Origin: Smithella sp. ME-1
GTDB taxonomy: Bacteria; Desulfobacterota; Syntrophia; Syntrophales; Smithellaceae
Direction: 5' to 3'
Assembly (NCBI GenBank): GCA_000495415.1
Contig: AWGX01000980.1
Location: 1-7,000, forward strand
Length of the DNA stretch: 7,000 nt
Numbering within the stretch: the first letter of the stretch is position 1; each line of letters begins with the position of its first letter. The position numbers were made by a program, and so were the translations under genes. The notes under the pieces are model-generated. The model worked only from the letters and a program-made list of their open reading frames with translations, had not been told where the DNA came from and ran no database searches. Shown here piece by piece: positions 5,558 through 7,000 of this stretch.

Positions 5558-6972
5558 TGCCGGAAATATCAGAAAAGGAGCTAAAAACCGGCAAATTTAT
5601 GCGACCGAAAGACAACAGCTTTGAAGAGTCACATGGGGACTTGTTCCGATCAGACCTGGAACAGATACTGAACAGAAAACATCCTTTGTATGTGCTGGCC
5701 AATAAGATTGATTGGAACAGATTTGATAAATCGTATGGCAACCTGTTTGCCCAGAAAAAAGGCAGACCGGCCTTGCCGACAAGATTGGTGGTGGGCCTGC
5801 ATTATTTGAAACACGCCTACAACGAGAGCGATGAATCCGTTGTGGCCCGGTTTTTAGAGAATCCGTATTGGCAGTATTTTTGCGGATACAAGCAATTCCA
5901 GCATGAGCTGCCGATAGATCCGTCATCCATGACGCGCTGGCGCAAACGTTTAGGGCCGGAAAAGATGGAAGAACTATTATTGGCGACCATTGACACAGCA
6001 AAAGAGAAAAATCTGTTGACCGAGAGACATGTGGAAAGAGTGAACGTGGATACAACGGTTCAGGAGAAAGCCATTGCCTTTCCCACCGACGCAAGACTTT
6101 ACCATAAAGTGCGCCGGGTTCTTGTTAAGGCCGCAAAGAAGATGGATATCGATTTACGGAGGAGTTACGAACGGACAGGCAAGAAAGTGTTTCTTAAGCA
6201 AGGGCGCTATGCCAGCGCAGGTCAGCATAATAGGGCAAAGAAAGAAACGAAGAGACTCAAGACCATGTTGGGTTGCGTCATTCGGGATATTCAACGCAAG
6301 TGTTCCAATCCGGAAGGGCGTTTAGCCCAAATTCTGTCCAGGGCCTGTGACATCTTCAAACAGAAAAGAAACGATACAAATAAAGTTTACAGTGTTCACG
6401 CCCCGGAGGTGGAATGTATTGCCAAGGGTAAAGTGCACAAGAAATATGAGTTTGGCTGCAAGGTAGCAATGGTCAGCAGTTCCAGGGATAACTGGATATT
6501 AGCGATTGATGCCGTTCATGGCAATCCCTATGACGGACATACACTGAAAGCTTCACTCAAGCAAGTGAAAGACAACACCGGCTGGCAGCCGCTGCACACT
6601 TACTGTGACCGGGGTTACCGTGGCGTGGCCAAAGAGATTACGGACATAGAGGTTCACTTATCCGGAAAGAAGAAAAAGAGCATGAAGGCCAGTCTCTGGC
6701 AATGGTATGCGCGACGGTCAGCCATTGAGCCGATCTTTGGTCACTTGAAAACAGACAATCGATTAGAACGGAATCATCTTCAGGGAAAAGACGGTGATCG
6801 CATCAACGCGATTCTGTCCGGCTGTGGTTTTAACCTGAGAAAGCTCCTCAGAGCTTTCTTTTTATCTTTTTTCCAAAGGCTATTTTGGAGATATTTTGAT
6901 CGTTCCATCTCAGAAAATCGTGTTTGTTGGAAGCCAAGTGACTTCGCAGCAAACACGATATCACCGTTTTAA
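5557..6972 (+). CDS. IS5-family DDE transposase
   Basis: The 471-residue product cuts and joins the IS ends. The N-terminal part has the IS5-type DUF772-like region, recognisable in GRPALPTRLVVGLHYLKH (69-86), ENPYWQYFCG (101-110) and QHELPIDPSSMTRWRKR (115-131). Catalytic residues are visible: Asp165 (VNVDTTVQEK), Asp351 (YCDRGYRG) and Glu391. Glu391 sits in an exact Y384-(2)-R387-(3)-E391-(6)-K398 signature (WYARRSAIEPIFGHLK). HAPEVECIAKGK (281-292) and GNPYDGHTL (322-330) are also typical of the group. There is no frameshift or stop, so it may be active. The start is uncertain. ATG 5557 has no SD. ATG 5599 (MRPKDNSF) has AAGGAG only at 5575-5580, too far for a normal SD, but it lies downstream of the predicted transcription start. 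The last 24 or so residues after FWRYF look unconserved and are encoded by a hairpin region. Confidence 0.93.
   Translation: MPEISEKELKTGKFMRPKDNSFEESHGDLFRSDLEQILNRKHPLYVLANKIDWNRFDKSYGNLFAQKKGRPALPTRLVVGLHYLKHAYNESDESVVARFLENPYWQYFCGYKQFQHELPIDPSSMTRWRKRLGPEKMEELLLATIDTAKEKNLLTERHVERVNVDTTVQEKAIAFPTDARLYHKVRRVLVKAAKKMDIDLRRSYERTGKKVFLKQGRYASAGQHNRAKKETKRLKTMLGCVIRDIQRKCSNPEGRLAQILSRACDIFKQKRNDTNKVYSVHAPEVECIAKGKVHKKYEFGCKVAMVSSSRDNWILAIDAVHGNPYDGHTLKASLKQVKDNTGWQPLHTYCDRGYRGVAKEITDIEVHLSGKKKKSMKASLWQWYARRSAIEPIFGHLKTDNRLERNHLQGKDGDRINAILSGCGFNLRKLLRAFFLSFFQRLFWRYFDRSISENRVCWKPSDFAANTISPF
6917..6959 (+). terminator. Long imperfect hairpin at the 3' end of the transposase gene (possible terminator)
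   Basis: ATCGTGTTTG (6917-6926) pairs perfectly with CAAACACGAT (6950-6959). Inside it GAAG (6930-6933) pairs with CTTC (6942-6945) around an 8-nt loop. A short TTTT (6967-6970) follows 7 nt later, weak for an intrinsic terminator. The structure overlaps the last transposase codons. It could end transcription, block read-through into the IS end or shield the transposase mRNA. Confidence 0.4.
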
Positions 6973-6977
6973 GAAAA

Positions 6978-6997
6978 TGTGACTTTTTCAGGGACGA
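6978..6997 (-). repeat. Right terminal inverted repeat (IRR) of the IS5-family element
   Basis: TGTGACTTTTTCAGGGACGA is the exact reverse complement of the left repeat. It starts 5 nt after the transposase stop codon. Confidence 0.95.
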
Positions 6998-7000
6998 CTA

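Larger units (their letters stand above)
5491..6997 (+). mobile_element. Complete IS5-family insertion sequence, about 1.5 kb
   Basis: Perfect 20-bp terminal inverted repeats (5491-5510 and 6978-6997) enclose one DDE transposase gene with the IS4/IS5-type Y(2)R(3)E(6)K signature. The left end is flanked by CTAG (5487-5490). The right end is followed by CTA (6998-7000), where the window stops. CTAR is a known target duplication of IS5-like elements, so CTAG here fits a 4-bp duplication, though a 2- or 3-bp duplication (TA or CTA) cannot be excluded. Because CTAG is palindromic, the apparent inverted repeat extends to 23 bp. The exact repeats and intact ORF suggest a recently active copy. I could not place the subgroup with certainty. 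Confidence 0.92.

Noticed and set aside
5597..6094. Minus-strand ORF of 165 codons inside the IS
   Set aside because: It is antisense to conserved transposase sequence, rich in Cys/Ser/Pro, has no recognisable domain and is best explained as a shadow.
6074..6325. Plus-strand 83-codon ORF within the transposase in another frame
   Set aside because: The transposase frame is continuous and conserved through this region, so no programmed frameshift is needed and no independent motif is seen.
1..7000. CRISPR array, tRNA/rRNA genes, toxin-antitoxin or phage genes
   Set aside because: No regularly spaced repeats, no tRNA-like cloverleaf or rRNA sequence, and no matching protein signatures were seen on either strand.

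Overview
The window carries the secretion part of a Lap/Lss-type type I secretion system (T1SS), the kind that usually exports giant RTX or biofilm adhesins. It is followed by a LuxR-type regulator and a complete IS5-family insertion sequence. A TolC-family outer-membrane protein, an inner-membrane HlyD adaptor and an ABC exporter with a C39-like domain together point to a Gram-negative bacterium. The best guess is a proteobacterium of low to moderate GC content with AT-rich intergenic DNA. I cannot name a genus from the sequence.

Layout. Positions 1-453 (minus) hold the N-terminal 151 residues of a TolC/LapE-like channel, cut by the left edge. Positions 498-827 (minus) hold a small acidic protein of the family often mis-annotated as 'tryptophan synthase subunit beta like'. 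It is 44 nt upstream of the tolC-like gene and probably shares its transcript. Positions 828-999 are an AT-rich divergent promoter region with an imperfect direct repeat. On the plus strand, 1000-3174 is a LapB/LssB-type ABC exporter, 3189-4640 is its HlyD/LapC-like membrane-fusion partner (TTG start behind a strong SD), and 4691-5329 is a LuxR-family regulator whose receiver domain lacks the phosphorylation residues. Positions 5330-5486 are gene-free. Positions 5491-6997 are an IS5-family element with perfect 20-bp terminal inverted repeats, an intact DDE transposase and an apparent CTAG target site. The window ends one base short of the expected second CTAG.

How it works together. The ABC protein and HlyD adaptor form the inner-membrane and periplasmic part of the export channel, and the divergently encoded TolC-like protein completes the outer-membrane exit. 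No secreted substrate (large RTX adhesin), LapG-type protease or LapD-type receptor is present. If the locus is functional, the substrate must be encoded beyond the window or elsewhere. The IS lies downstream of the regulator and breaks none of the visible genes, but it may separate them from former neighbours. I see no convincing previously undescribed system. The points most worth a second look are the pseudo-receiver regulator, the small conserved protein tied to tolC, and the duplicated N-terminal motif of the HlyD protein.
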